Of a stretch of DNA of 20,287 nt, positions 1 through 8,679 are shown piece by piece (the stretch's first letter is position 1; each line of letters begins with the position of its first letter). The translations under genes and the position numbers were made by a program. The stretch lies in NCBI GenBank assembly GCA_009801015.1, contig VHZZ01000018.1:314036-334322 (forward strand). The letters are read 5' to 3'. The stretch is from Silene noctiflora. Taxonomy: Eukaryota; Streptophyta; Magnoliopsida; Caryophyllales; Caryophyllaceae. Under the pieces are notes generated by a model. It ran no database searches. It was not told where the DNA came from and saw only the letters and a list, made by a program, of their open reading frames with translations.

Positions 1-128
1 TTGAAAAAAAAAATTATCACTTTCTGAACTCGTAAACACGAGTTATGGCCTCTTAAAGTTTTCCGGATAAAAAAATTGGGTATTTCGGGCAAAAACACAA
101 ACCTCAAGGGCACTGCGTGCATTTTCCG
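1..128. repeat. Arm of a palindromic (foldback-type) repeat at the left window edge
   Basis: Bases 1-128 are the reverse complement, with few differences, of about 19954-20081 at the other end of the window. Shared landmarks are the CCTCAAGGGCACTG block, the TATTTCGGGCAAA block, AACACGAGTTATGG, and the poly-A/TTATCAC edge. The outer end is near ATTTTCCG at 121-128. Because the right-hand copy is itself a palindrome, this is best read as the right arm of another copy, or of the same copy if this is a broken contig. No coding potential is seen. The family is not identified. Confidence 0.8.
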
Positions 129-192
129 ACCATAAAAATGTATAAAAAATGAAAATAATAATTATTAATTAATACAGCCCAAAACAAAAATA

Positions 193-278
193 AGGGTTTT
201 TTATCAAACACAACCTTTAAAAAAAGTAAAATTTCAAACACCACCTTTAAAATATTAAAGATTGTGTTTGACAACCTT
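193..278. mobile_element. Small MITE-like inverted repeat in the ERF promoter
   Basis: The left arm contains TCAAACACAACCTTTAA (about 203-219). The right arm contains TTAAAGATTGTGTTTGACAA (about 254-273), its near reverse complement. A direct partial copy, TCAAACACCACCTTTAA, lies between them at about 234-250. The total is roughly 86 bp and non-coding. It ends about 40 bp upstream of the TATA box of the ERF gene. The exact ends and any target duplication are unclear. Confidence 0.5.
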
Positions 279-316
279 TCCAACGAGACGAACTCATAAT
301 ACTCTTTAAAATGTTG

Positions 317-326
317 TATATATAAA
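317..326 (+). promoter_or_regulatory. TATA box of the AP2/ERF gene
   Basis: The sequence TATATATAAA lies about 95 bp before the ATG at 420. This would place transcription start near 350 and give a leader of about 70 bases, rich in ACA/CTC and without an upstream ATG, as is usual for plant genes of this type. Inferred from sequence and position only. Confidence 0.7.
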
Positions 327-419
327 CCACCTCTACCCTTCTTGTTTTAATTTCCTCTCAAATAAGCAACAATATACACACACATAAAACCTCTTAAAAA
401 GTTCCTACCCTCATTATAT

Positions 420-672
420 ATGGAACCACATACATCTCCTTTTGAAACTTTAGACATATTCTTCCAAACATCTATGTCTCCATTATCTACCTCAACCACG
501 ACCACGACCACAACCACGACCAGTACCAATATATCTCCATCTTCATCTTCATCTTCATCTTCAGCTTCTGACTCGATCTCTACAAATACCCAAATGGGCA
601 TTAAGAAAATGTCCAAAAAAGTAAAATTGGACACAAGTTTACGTGGTGATCGACCCAAGGGGCAAAATGGTC

Positions 673-705
<33 letters not shown>

Positions 706-1298
706 TTTGTGAGCATGATAATAAGATAACGTATAGAGGTGTACGTAAAAGAAGTTGGGGAAAATGGGTGTCTGAGATTCGAGAGCCTAGAAAAAAATCG
801 AGAATATGGCTAGGGACGTATCCAACGGCCGAGATGGCGGCTCGAGCCCATGACGTGGCGGCTTTAGCCATTAAGGGTGAAAATGCATTTCTCAATTTTC
901 CAAAACAAGTTCATATGTTACCTCGACCGGTCTCGACATGTCCTAAGGATATTCAAGTCGCAGCTAATAAAGCTGCGACTGAAATTGGGCTGACGAATAC
1001 TGAATGCCACGTCAGCCCATCTAGTTCTATGTCCTCAACTACCACAAATTTGTCGTGTAGTGAGGGTAATTCTGAGTGGTCGAGTTTTATGGGACCCAAT
1101 TCGCCATGTGGCGGGGATTATGAGGAGTCGTTGTTTGACTTGCCTGACCTTGTGCTTGATGGTATATCTCAAAGGAATGGAGGGTATTTTGGTCATTCTA
1201 CTTGGCAACTTGAACAGGAAGGAGGAGAAGTTATGTTTGGGCTTGAAGATCATTATCCACGGCCCAATTGTTTATGGGTGGGTTTATTAGACAAGTAG
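420..1298 (+). CDS. DREB-type AP2/ERF transcription factor (A-4/TINY-like), single exon
   Basis: This is a 292-residue intronless ORF encoding a nuclear DNA-binding protein. One AP2/ERF domain spans about residues 104-161. It begins [20 protein letters not shown], includes [20 protein letters not shown], and ends AFLNFP. The Val in WVSEI and the Glu in REP are the residues typical of the DREB subfamily, whose members bind DRE/CRT (CCGAC-core) sites. The LPRP and [12 protein letters not shown] segments after the domain, and an acidic FDLPDLVLD motif near 239-247 (probably an activation segment), resemble group A-4 (TINY-like) members. The N-terminal 100 residues are low complexity: Thr run near 26-34, Ser run near 41-48, Asn run near 86-95. 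A basic KKMSKKVK stretch at 62-69 could be a nuclear localisation signal. The start is the first ATG after a TATA box. Family assignment is secure; the subgroup is probable and the biological role (stress or growth) is unknown. Confidence 0.93.
673..705 (+). repeat. (AAT)n microsatellite inside the ERF coding region
   Basis: About ten AAT/ATA units in a row encode the poly-Asn run just before the AP2 domain. The triplet period keeps the frame, so length changes would vary the protein without breaking it. Confidence 0.9.
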
Positions 1299-1470
1299 TA
1301 GGTATAAATTTAATTTTAATTTTAATTTTAGTTTTATATTTAATTAAGATTAGAATTGTTAATTATTATAAATTTAATTAATTGTTATGTAAGTAGTACA
1401 AAAGATGGTCAATAGTTTTGTGTTAGTATTGATCATAGCATATATAGAAATCACAAATTCTCAGAGTGAA

Positions 1471-1621
1471 GACGGACACTATCCGTCACAAGTTGAAGAC
1501 GGATAATACCCCTCGCACAATATGCAAGTGGCAATATCCATGGGGTGCTCCATTTCTCCCCCACTTGCCTTATTGTAAGAGGGATACTATCGTTTTCAGC
1601 TTCTGACGAATAGTGTCCGTC
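1471..1621. mobile_element. 151-bp MITE with GACGGACACTAT termini
   Basis: The left arm starts GACGGACACTATCCGTCA and the right arm ends TGACGAATAGTGTCCGTC. The complementarity runs about 60 bases inward with mismatches and includes the AAGTGG/CCACTT segments. It is non-coding; an ORF on the minus strand across it is an artefact of the palindrome. It lies about 170 bp after the ERF stop codon and could fall in or near its 3' end. No clear target duplication was seen, so the superfamily is not assigned. Confidence 0.75.
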
Positions 1622-2308
1622 ACCAGCCAGACGGTACGTATGGAAATATAGTATAGCATGTTTATTTAGAATTGAAAAGAAGTATAGCACATGTTAGCCA
1701 ATTAGTCAAATTTGCATTAAGTCATACTTCATGAACTACTCTTAGTTTCGTGTAATTTTAAAGTAATAAGATGTACTCCATTTCAAAAGTTTTTGTAAAA
1801 ATATTAAACTATCCAAGTTTTATTGTAGAAATGTTTAATCATATTTGACGAATTACAGAATCAGATGTCAATCTTAAGAGTCGCGAGAAAATGTTATGAA
1901 TACTCGTAAATAACTTAAGTTGATATAAAATTAAAATGGATAGTTGCGCTTAATAGTGGTGTCAGTCTGTCAGACTGTCGGGATTTGATGTTAACCAAGG
2001 ATGGCGAGAAAATTTAATAAGTGTAATAAAGTAAATTAAAGAAAAGTAAAAAAAATTCTATCAAAAGTTCGAATATTTTCATTGTTCAGCAAGGGCGGCA
2101 GATTGACTTCGCCATGATTGGGCAATATTAATATTAAGTTTTGCAAGTAAATAATTGGTAATAGAAGTGGCTAATTCTCCTTGAAGTAGTGCTTGACTTA
2201 TGGTGTGCTAGAACTAGCTATACAATATGAAATTCCCACCTACCTATTGTAAGATAATATGCCAATTCTCATTTTGTTGCAGTTTTTTTCCGGCATAATT
2301 ATAACTGA
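1622..2308. other. Intergenic, no feature seen
   Basis: AT-rich sequence with stops in all frames and no convincing inverted or direct repeat structure. Nothing recognisable. Confidence 0.5.
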
Positions 2309-2405
2309 TCTAAATGTCACCATTTTAATAAGAAAAATATAACCATTATGTGATAAGTTACATTTTATGAGGGGTTACTTTTTATCTTAAAGTGGTCATA
2401 TTTAG
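2309..2405. mobile_element. About 97-bp palindromic MITE
   Basis: The left arm TCTAAATGTCACCATTTTAA mirrors the right arm TTAAAGTGGTCATATTTAGA with a few mismatches. The two arms nearly meet in the middle (GTTACATTTTATGAGG). It is non-coding. The family is unknown and the target duplication is not clear. Confidence 0.55.
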
Positions 2406-2703
2406 AACCGTTACAATTTAATCATAAATTTGATAAATTATGAAATTCCCAACAACCTTTGTTAAAATAATATTGTACTTGACAAACTTGTAAATTTGAT
2501 AAATTATCAATTCAAATTCCGAGTCCAGAACTAGTTGCGAGTTTCCGGTCGATGAACCGTCTTGATTTCGTGTTAAATAGTCATGTACGGAGTATATGAT
2601 TCACATGGTATGACCGTAATTCATGCATTACTTAACCATTGACTATGCATTGACTTTGGTTATTTTGTACTCTGTAGTAGAGAAACAACGTTGGCGACTA
2701 TTA
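2406..2703. other. Intergenic, no feature seen
   Basis: AT-rich, non-coding. A TACGGAGTA motif occurs at about 2585. Otherwise nothing supportable. Confidence 0.4.
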
Positions 2704-3000
2704 TACATTTGATGTACTACCACCAATTTTATAGTTTTTGAGTTTTGTTTTAAAAATTATGAGTTTTACTATAAAGTTTATGAGTTCATTTACTTAGACA
2801 ATTAGCTCAAAAACATTACATATAAACTTAGTTAAACTTGAGTTTTGACAAGAAAAAAATTAAAATTTAACATATAAACTTTTACAACCTTAAAAAAATA
2901 CACATATGCTCAAAAACAAATAAGATTTGAGGTAATAAGCTCAGGAAAAATACATATATGCTCAAAAACAAATAAAGTATGAGGTAGTACATCCGATGTA
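2704..3000. mobile_element. About 297-bp MITE with TACATNNGATGTACTACC termini
   Basis: The left end TACATTTGATGTACTACC (2704-2721) is matched by the reverse complement of the right end GGTAGTACATCCGATGTA (2983-3000). Further in, the left TTTTTGAG is matched by CTCAAAAAC on the right. The right arm contains a subrepeat of about 50 bp (ATATGCTCAAAAACAAATAA, at about 2905 and 2957). It has no coding capacity. The TSD and superfamily are uncertain. Confidence 0.65.
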
Positions 3001-3300
3001 CGTTCCCTTTTCTCCACTATGAGGGAGTGCCGTATATACTATTCAATATTTTCTTATTGCGAAATTTCATTAATTTCGAAATAAAATGATAGATGAGATA
3101 AAAATAGTCATATGGAATCTTGTTTGATTCAAAGTACAATAAGAATATCAAACTTTTATATTTTTTTTACAACGTAAAATCCAAGATATTTACGCTTCAA
3201 TATGTGGATTGGTAAACGTGTAAAGGAGAAATGGTGTGTTTAGAATTGAGTGGAGAGAGTACTATTTTTAGTATTGATCAAGAGTCATATGCAGGGGTAT
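3001..3300. other. Intergenic, no feature seen
   Basis: AT-rich sequence between a MITE and the LINE relic. No frame remains open and no repeat is apparent. Confidence 0.4.
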
Positions 3301-3656
3301 GATCTCCTTCCAAGTATTGAACTTGAAGCACGAAATAATTGTGGAAGGTAATAATTTATGTGTGATTAATTCACTTTATAATTCTTGACAAATTCTTTGA
3401 AAATTTCGAGTATTATCAAGAATGTGAAATTAGACATTCTTTTCTTCAATAAAATGCTAATTAAACATCGCTTTCGTGAAACTAATAAGGTCGTTGACTT
3501 TATGGCTTCTATTGGACATTCATGTCAAACTTTTCAAAGTGGTTTGAAAGTCGGTGACTTCAACTTACCTCACTCATTCGAAAGGATGAGATAGGTTGGT
3601 CATACCTTAAATAATCAATCTAGTTTTCCTACCTTATAAAAAAAAAAAAAAAAAAT
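3301..3656 (+). mobile_element. 5'-truncated LINE relic: RNase H remnant plus poly(A) tail
   Basis: Frames on the + strand read like the C-terminal part of a plant RNase H (RVT_3 type). Recognisable segments are IIKNVKLDILFFN, HRFRETNKVVDFMASIGHSC and VGDFNLPHSFERM, the second matching the family's usual REANxVAD(x)nLGH pattern. The best frame is open from about 3385 to 3594, but the matching sequence just upstream (about 3310-3384) carries in-frame stops, so the domain is degenerate. No ATG or upstream reverse transcriptase is present. The block ends about 45 bp later in a run of about 17 A (3639-3655), as expected for a retrotransposed LINE 3' end. Some plant L1-clade LINEs carry such an RNase H domain after the reverse transcriptase. 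A decayed host RNase H-like gene is the alternative. Confidence 0.55.
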
Positions 3657-3914
3657 ACAAGACATCTCAATCCTAAGAAAACAGGAAAAACGTGCTCCAG
3701 AAGGCAAGTAGTACTAGATATGTGGCCTACTTTATTTACCTTTAACAACACAAGGCAGCACCTAGAAAAGGAAGGGAAGACGAGATAAAGAAGGGTAGAA
3801 AAGTGGTAAAAGAAACCAATCAAGTCCTAGTTAAATAAAGTAGATGTGCTCTCCAACTTTGTTGCACAATCAAGTTTTGTACCATAAAAAAAAAAAAAAG
3901 ATAAAAAAAGATAA
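3657..3914. repeat. Unassigned block ending in a second A-rich tail
   Basis: About 230 bases of non-coding sequence lie between the LINE poly(A) and another A-rich run at about 3886-3909 (A14, GAT, A7, GAT). This could be further LINE-derived 3' sequence or a SINE-like insert. I could not find Pol III A and B boxes or a matching target duplication, so the origin is open. Confidence 0.3.
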
Positions 3915-4107
3915 TACCTCGTGGTAAAAGTAGTTGCGACTTGTGAACCTTATAAATGAGGTTTTACACTTTTACCCCATAATTTGCCTTCCAAAAATAC
4001 ACATTCATAATTGCTCAATAACGGTTCTAAAGGATATACAAAACTTGCGAATTTTAGAAATGAATATAAAAAAGTCGATAACTAAACCAGAGAATAATAA
4101 TTTTGAA

Positions 4108-4182
4108 GACGGACAAAATATTGTCATTTTTTAAATAAAATGTAACCATTGAATGACAAAATGTTAGGTAAGATTATCCGTC
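4108..4182. mobile_element. Short inverted repeat with GACGGA ends
   Basis: The left end GACGGACAAAATATTGTCA mirrors the right TGACAAAATGTTAGG...ATCCGTC with a small length difference. The ends resemble those of the 1471-1621 element, suggesting a related or internally deleted MITE. ATTATCCGTCAGACTC recurs at about 4173 and 4257. Confidence 0.35.
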
Positions 4183-4394
4183 AGACTCTACCACATCAGC
4201 TTTCCACTCACTTTTATTATTTCTTTATTGTTCAGACTTACCTCAGACTTTATACATTATCCGTCAGACTCACCTCAAACTTTACTTTTCTACTTTTCCA
4301 CATTACTTCTCTTTATTTTTACAAAAGAAAGGACACATGAGAGTCTCTAATTAGATAATTTTCATTCATGGTGAGGTCAAGGCTCACCTCAAAG

Positions 4395-4507
4395 TCTTAA
4401 GTTGAGTCTTGGACTTCCAAGACCCAACATAAGACTTTGTCAAGACCAAGGTAGATTATTGGTAGTCTTGTGTGAGTCTTGTCTCAAGACTATCAATAAT
4501 CTTACCC
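4395..4507. repeat. AGTCTTG/CAAGACT-rich inverted repeat (hairpin)
   Basis: AGATTATTGGTAGTCTT and AAGACTATCAATAATCT form a 17-base stem with one mismatch around a loop of about 16 bases. Outside it, AAGTCTTA/TAAGACTT and GAGTCTTGG/CAAGACT units repeat several times. The block lies inside a possibly larger element bounded by CTCTAATTAG at about 4345 and TAATTAGAG at about 4513. It is non-coding. A MITE core is the simplest reading. Confidence 0.45.
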
Positions 4508-4558
4508 TTATAATTAGAGTTGTCACTTTTTACCCTGAAAATAATGTGAAAAATAATA

Positions 4559-4649
4559 GTCCCTCCTATTCAGCCTATAGTTCTCTTTTCTCTAATATAT
4601 GTAAGTAATATTATAATGAAAAGGGAGCTATAGGCTGAATAGGAGGGAG
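4559..4649. mobile_element. 91-bp Stowaway-type MITE
   Basis: The arms TCCCTCCTATTCAGCCTATA and TATAGGCTGAATAGGAGGGA are perfect reverse complements. The element is flanked by TA on both sides (4557-4558 and 4650-4651), the target duplication expected for Stowaway (Tc1/Mariner-mobilised) MITEs, whose ends are CTCCCTCC/GGAGGGAG. The two arms are nearly identical, which fits a fairly recent insertion. Confidence 0.85.
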
Positions 4650-4651
4650 TA

Positions 4652-5296
4652 GTAACATGTTATCAGAAAATAACAACCTTTTATTATAAAATGAGAACAT
4701 ATTATCCGTCTTATTTCAGACGGGAAACAGCCCATCTAAAGCAAGATGCCCTGTCGTTATTTGGATTGGTAAGAATTAAAGCGGAATCACAACGTCCACT
4801 AGATAATGTACTCTACCACTCAAACACACTTATGAAAAGCTAAGCTTTTAATAACAATGTTCTCTAATAACGAGTGAGAGAATACATTTCCTCTTTAACG
4901 TTATCATTCTCGTTTAGTTCATTACCAATTCAAATGGAGAACAAATCACAGCTGGCTAGTAAGGGAATCCAATGATTACAAAAAGAGCATAAATAATTGG
5001 CAAATCCGTACTCAGTAATTCACTATTACAGCAGTGACCCACAAAAGCAAAAGAAATAATTGAATCTTAGCACGTGAAACATGATTAATAGTGTCTTTTA
5101 GCCAAGTACTAACTTGAAAAGGAGACAATTTTAGGTAAATGTTGCTGTAATGTTTAATTGGAAATTTATGAATGCTATGCATGCTCCTATATCTGAAACA
5201 TCACCATTTTCTACACTTAAACAAAGGTGCATTTATTTTCAATCTGCCAGAAATTTGACAGCCAACGGTATAAAAGAAAGCATAAATTAAAGGATT
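4652..5296. other. Intergenic, no feature seen
   Basis: No open frame or repeat of note apart from a small TTATCCGTC...GACGGG inverted motif at about 4700-4725. Confidence 0.4.
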
Positions 5297-5330
5297 AAGA
5301 CGGTCTCATACCGTGAGACGGTCTCATTTA
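5297..5330. repeat. Short GAGACGGTCTC palindromic motif
   Basis: AAGACGGTCTCATACCG is followed at once by TGAGACGGTCTCATTT. This AGACGGTCTCA unit, in direct duplicate around TACCG, looks like the end or a minimal copy of a MITE-like repeat that I associate with Caryophyllales genomes. That association is from memory, not from a search. Confidence 0.35.
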
Positions 5331-5544
5331 TTGGGTATCAAAATTCTTGAGTTCCTGCAATCTATGAAAGGGAAGCCAAAGACTGAAAATATTAGTCACA
5401 ATTACTCCGTATCAAATAAGAACATTATGTATATTTAATTACTCGATCAAGTGCAAAGTATTACTCGATCTATATTTAATTATCTTCTTGTGAGTACACT
5501 TTATTTTGTCAACATTAATCTTTGTTTCTTCGGTTAAATATCTT

Positions 5545-5650
5545 CTCCCTCGTCCTAGTCGCTCTATTATCGGGACTTTTCATTAGTCAGATTATCATAT
5601 TACTAATTAGGCAAAACAAAAAATTACTGCAGGACGGAGCACAGAGGGAG
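5545..5650. mobile_element. Degenerate Stowaway-like MITE
   Basis: The region opens CTCCCTCGTCCT and closes AGGACGGAGCACAGAGGGAG, giving about 106 bp with an imperfect terminal inverted repeat. The outer CTCCCT/AGGGAG ends fit Stowaway. The flanking TA duplication is not intact, so the call is tentative. Confidence 0.4.
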
Positions 5651-5709
5651 ATACATCAGTAAACTGATCTTATTTCAGTCACAAATACAAGCACCAAACT
5701 GAAAGGAAA

Positions 5710-5742
5710 ACACACACGCACTCACACACAAACACACACCAA
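5710..5742. repeat. Imperfect (CA)n tract
   Basis: CACACACGCACTCACACACA and following bases form a CA-rich microsatellite about 100 bp beyond the hydrolase stop codon. On the sense (minus) strand it is a GU-rich tract, which could sit at or near the 3' end of the transcript. Confidence 0.7.
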
Positions 5743-5844
5743 GATAGATCAAGAAAACTAACCAGACTCAAGTGACTTGATCGAAGACGCGAACAAAGGA
5801 ACCACGAATTACCAGACAAACACACCCACCAACATAATCATCCT

Positions 5845-8679
5845 TCAGGCAAACTTCCAGTTCTTGCTTTGGCCTGTTTCCAGGAGCAACTGTAGGAGAG
5901 CCTCACACACTTGTGAAGAACTAGCTTCATGTGGATTGTCCTTCACAGAAGAAAACACCAGCCACTGGTGGTCTAGCTTGCGGTTCGGGCGCACCACGAC
6001 CGATCCAGGGACTTCAGCATCACGACGGGTCACAAGCCCGTCACTCTTTTCCCCGTACTTGGTCTGAATAACACAGGCAGTCGCCGCCATTGCAGCCCCT
6101 GAAGGCACTATCACCTCGTGTCTCCCTGTCAGGCAAAGGTCGATGTTTGCCATATGAGTCAATGTCGCCATTGCAGCTGGAGATATTTCGGCTTCTGTGT
6201 GGAATGAAACTACCGGAATTTCTTTTGGCAAGGAGTGTTTCCTTAGAAATTCCCTTCTTTTCTCATATGTTAAGTCTTCTAATGCTCGAACATCGCCCTT
6301 ATGGTTCATGGACAGGTATTGAAGCATAACAGCAAATCAGTAACTAATGCAAATACACGATCCTTAGAACAATTAAACAAGCGCACTGCCTCAGCCAACT
6401 CTGTGGAGAGTTGTGACAATACAGCTGTACTTTAGAAGACATAAAAAGCCTACTACTAACTTACCTGATAAACTTAATGTCCTGAACCGAATCTGGCCTA
6501 TCACAATAATTAACCCCGACCTCATAATGACCCAAAGGTCCCTAACCGGTCAACCAAACACGACTTGACCTAGAATTCTAGAAAAGTTATATTGCTTTAA
6601 AAAAAACCAACCAATTTTAGCGCGACCTAAAATAGACCCTAGTAACCTGATTGCTAGCTCTCGATGTATAAAGCCTAATTCTGTAATACATGAGCTGAAA
6701 ACACAGAATTCTAGATATTTAGATGAAATAGTATTGATAGGTTGATCGCTACAGTCAAAGGTGGATAACATACATTATAATATTATATTCTAGTTCCATC
6801 TTATTCCAAAGACAAAAGAACGAACAAACCAAAAAGAAAAAGCCATAAAAAAAATTACCTGGATAATATTAAAGACCAGGAACACAATGGCTCTAAGAAA
6901 AAGATCACCAAGTTGTCCTTGCCGCGCTATATCTGAAGCTAGAGGAGTACCGCCATATGGACTTTGGGCTAAAGCCAAGCCAGCAACCTTGTCCTTGAGA
7001 TCAAACCAATACATGGATAGAGCACCGGCTGCATCTAATCCACCTTTGCTATGGCCAAGCAGCATCACACGTTTCTGAGACATCCGATATATCTCCTCAA
7101 TCTGTTGTTTCACATCTCTGGCGTTTTTCTCTACTGAAGCCTGTCAAAGAATACAAGCTTAGAAAATGCAGCATGTAAACGAAAAAACTTTACGGGGACG
7201 GAGGACCGGTCTTGTATTACGTGCATCTGCATAAGTATACTACAACATCAATGTTTCTCAAGTGCCTCAGACGCTCTCTACTATTACACGTTGGGGGTTT
7301 GGATCCATGTAACATTGCACTTTGTGTTGATTCGATACAGAGCAGTTAACAAATGATACATGCTGAAAATTGGGTCGAGAATTGCGTTATGTGTGCTAGA
7401 AGCGAGTATTTACCTCACTGTGAATCTTAGCAATGTAGCAGGTGAGACCTAAATTCGTCAAGTGGGTTTGTGTGTTCACAAAGTAAAGCTGTACATGGTT
7501 GCTACCAAGGCCTGCCAACATGTAACATACTAATGAGTTGCAAGAGGTGAGGCTCTAACAAGGAAATTAAAGAAATTAGAGGAAGGCATCTTTCTTTGGA
7601 TCAAGCCCTAGGACCATATTAACTGATAAACAGAACGTGCACAAACTAAGATAAATCCCAATCACGTCTTAATGATGAATCCGCAACTACTGCTCCCTCC
7701 TATTCTTGCAATTGTTCATTATTCCTTTTTACGGCCAATCTAATGTAATAATCTCATTTCTATGTTCAGGAAATTATGGGATCTAAAACATATATTTTCA
7801 AAAAGGTATTACCTCCAAAGAATGGAAGGTAACATATCAGAAGACACAATTACCTCTCAGTCTCATCATTGTTCGTTTACCCTAATCAATCATCTAACAC
7901 ACTTGTTTCTTCTCAATATTAGCGTTGAAGCAAAAGAATAGGAGGGAGTAATAATAACAAACACCCAATGGGGTAGCCAGAAATCTAGAATACACGGGAT
8001 ATGATTCTTCAACTTGGCTGCCAGTGTTGCACACGTCACTTAGCCGAGTCTCAGACATGCCTATCTTGTAAATATGTTTCATGCTTTTTGTCTAAAATGA
8101 AATGTAATATTGTGTTGGAACAATGGAGTGAGTGAAGTATCTAAGCAACGTAAGTAAAAAGTCATTCATAGTTTCGTCAGATGTTTCCTTTTATTAGGGA
8201 TCTGTAGCTAAGTTTCAGCTCTTGTGCAGATACATACACAAATCAAGTGTTGTTTAAGCATGATGGAGTGAGTGAAGTAACAAAGCAACACAAGTACAAG
8301 GTCATCTAGTATCGTTGTCAGAAGTTTCCTTTTATTAGGGATTTTTAGCTATGTTTCAGCTCTTATGCAAACCATACGCAAATCAAATGTTGTTTAAGCA
8401 TGAAATTAATCGGTAATACCTGGAATAAGCAAATAAACCAGGGAATTGGGTAGCTTGTGGACTCCAAAACTGAGAAAAGAGATTACTAGATTAAAAAACG
8501 AGCAAAAATTTAAGTGGAGAGAATACCAGAAGCAAAATTGGAATAGTTACCGGATGCTGTCAAGTATTTCCATAAACCTTCGAGTCCCATCAGTTACTGG
8601 TGGCATATATGGATCACGTTGCAGCCAACCAATGTCATCTGCAGATCCCCGAATATATTTCCGAGTTCTTTCAGCAAGC
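5845..8679 (-). CDS. Alpha/beta-hydrolase catalytic block, 3' copy A (start not found)
   Basis: Five minus-strand coding exons join in frame: 8679-8551, 8469-8420, 7511-7414, 7140-6859, 6297-5845. Each has GT and AG at its boundaries, and together they give 336 residues plus stop. Landmarks in order are GSADDIGWLQRDP, VHKLPNSLVYLLIPG (strand leading to the oxyanion loop), KRVMLLGHSKGG (nucleophile Ser in the GxSxG elbow), LAQSPYGG, EKSDGLV (probable acid Asp) and RKLDH (probable His). It is an intact serine-hydrolase core, substrate unknown, with no membrane segment and probably soluble. The last-exon acceptor (CCATAAG/G) lacks a good pyrimidine tract. The first exon starts in phase 1 and has no Met, so a 5' exon must exist; I find none before 11395. 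It could be a separate gene with an unseen first exon, an alternative 3' cassette of copy B, or a decaying duplicate. The intact frame and splice sites argue against decay. Confidence 0.8.
7693..7948. mobile_element. 256-bp Stowaway-type MITE in a hydrolase intron
   Basis: The left end CTCCCTCCTATTCTTGC (7693-7709) matches the right end GCAAAAGAATAGGAGGGAG (7930-7948) as an inverted repeat with one extra A. TA follows on the right; the left flank is TG, so the target duplication has probably mutated. It sits in the copy A intron between exons 8469-8420 and 7511-7414. Confidence 0.75.
8123..8403. repeat. Tandem duplication, two 140-bp units, in a hydrolase intron
   Basis: ATGGAGTGAGTGAAGTA begins at both 8123 and 8263. 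Both units run through TTTCCTTTTATTAGGGAT and end TGTTGTTTAAGCATGA-like, the second at about 8403. The two units differ by scattered substitutions, so the duplication is not very recent. On the sense strand the array begins about 16 bases after the 5' splice site of the exon ending at 8420. Confidence 0.88.

Noticed and set aside
347-658. Minus-strand ORF of 103 codons with Asp/Glu and Val runs
   Set aside because: It is the antisense shadow of the Thr and Ser repeat tracts of the ERF gene. The poly-Asp/Glu and poly-Val runs come from the same triplet repeats.
671-895. Minus-strand ORF ending in poly-Leu
   Set aside because: Antisense of the AP2 domain and the AAT repeat; no independent support.
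1451-1690. Minus-strand ORF of 79 codons
   Set aside because: Lies across the 1471-1621 palindromic MITE and has no protein-family resemblance.
3301-3656. RNase H relic considered as part of an LTR element
   Set aside because: No paired terminal repeats, primer site or other LTR-element parts are visible. The RVT_3-like motif with poly(A) tail fits a LINE better.
3629-3823. Minus-strand ORF of 64 codons
   Set aside because: Its N-terminal hydrophobic stretch and the terminal Phe run derive from A-rich retroposon-type sequence; not coding in character.
5777-6329. Plus-strand ORFs opposite the last exon of copy A
   Set aside because: Shadows of the conserved hydrolase exon, whose minus-strand frame matches copy B residue for residue.
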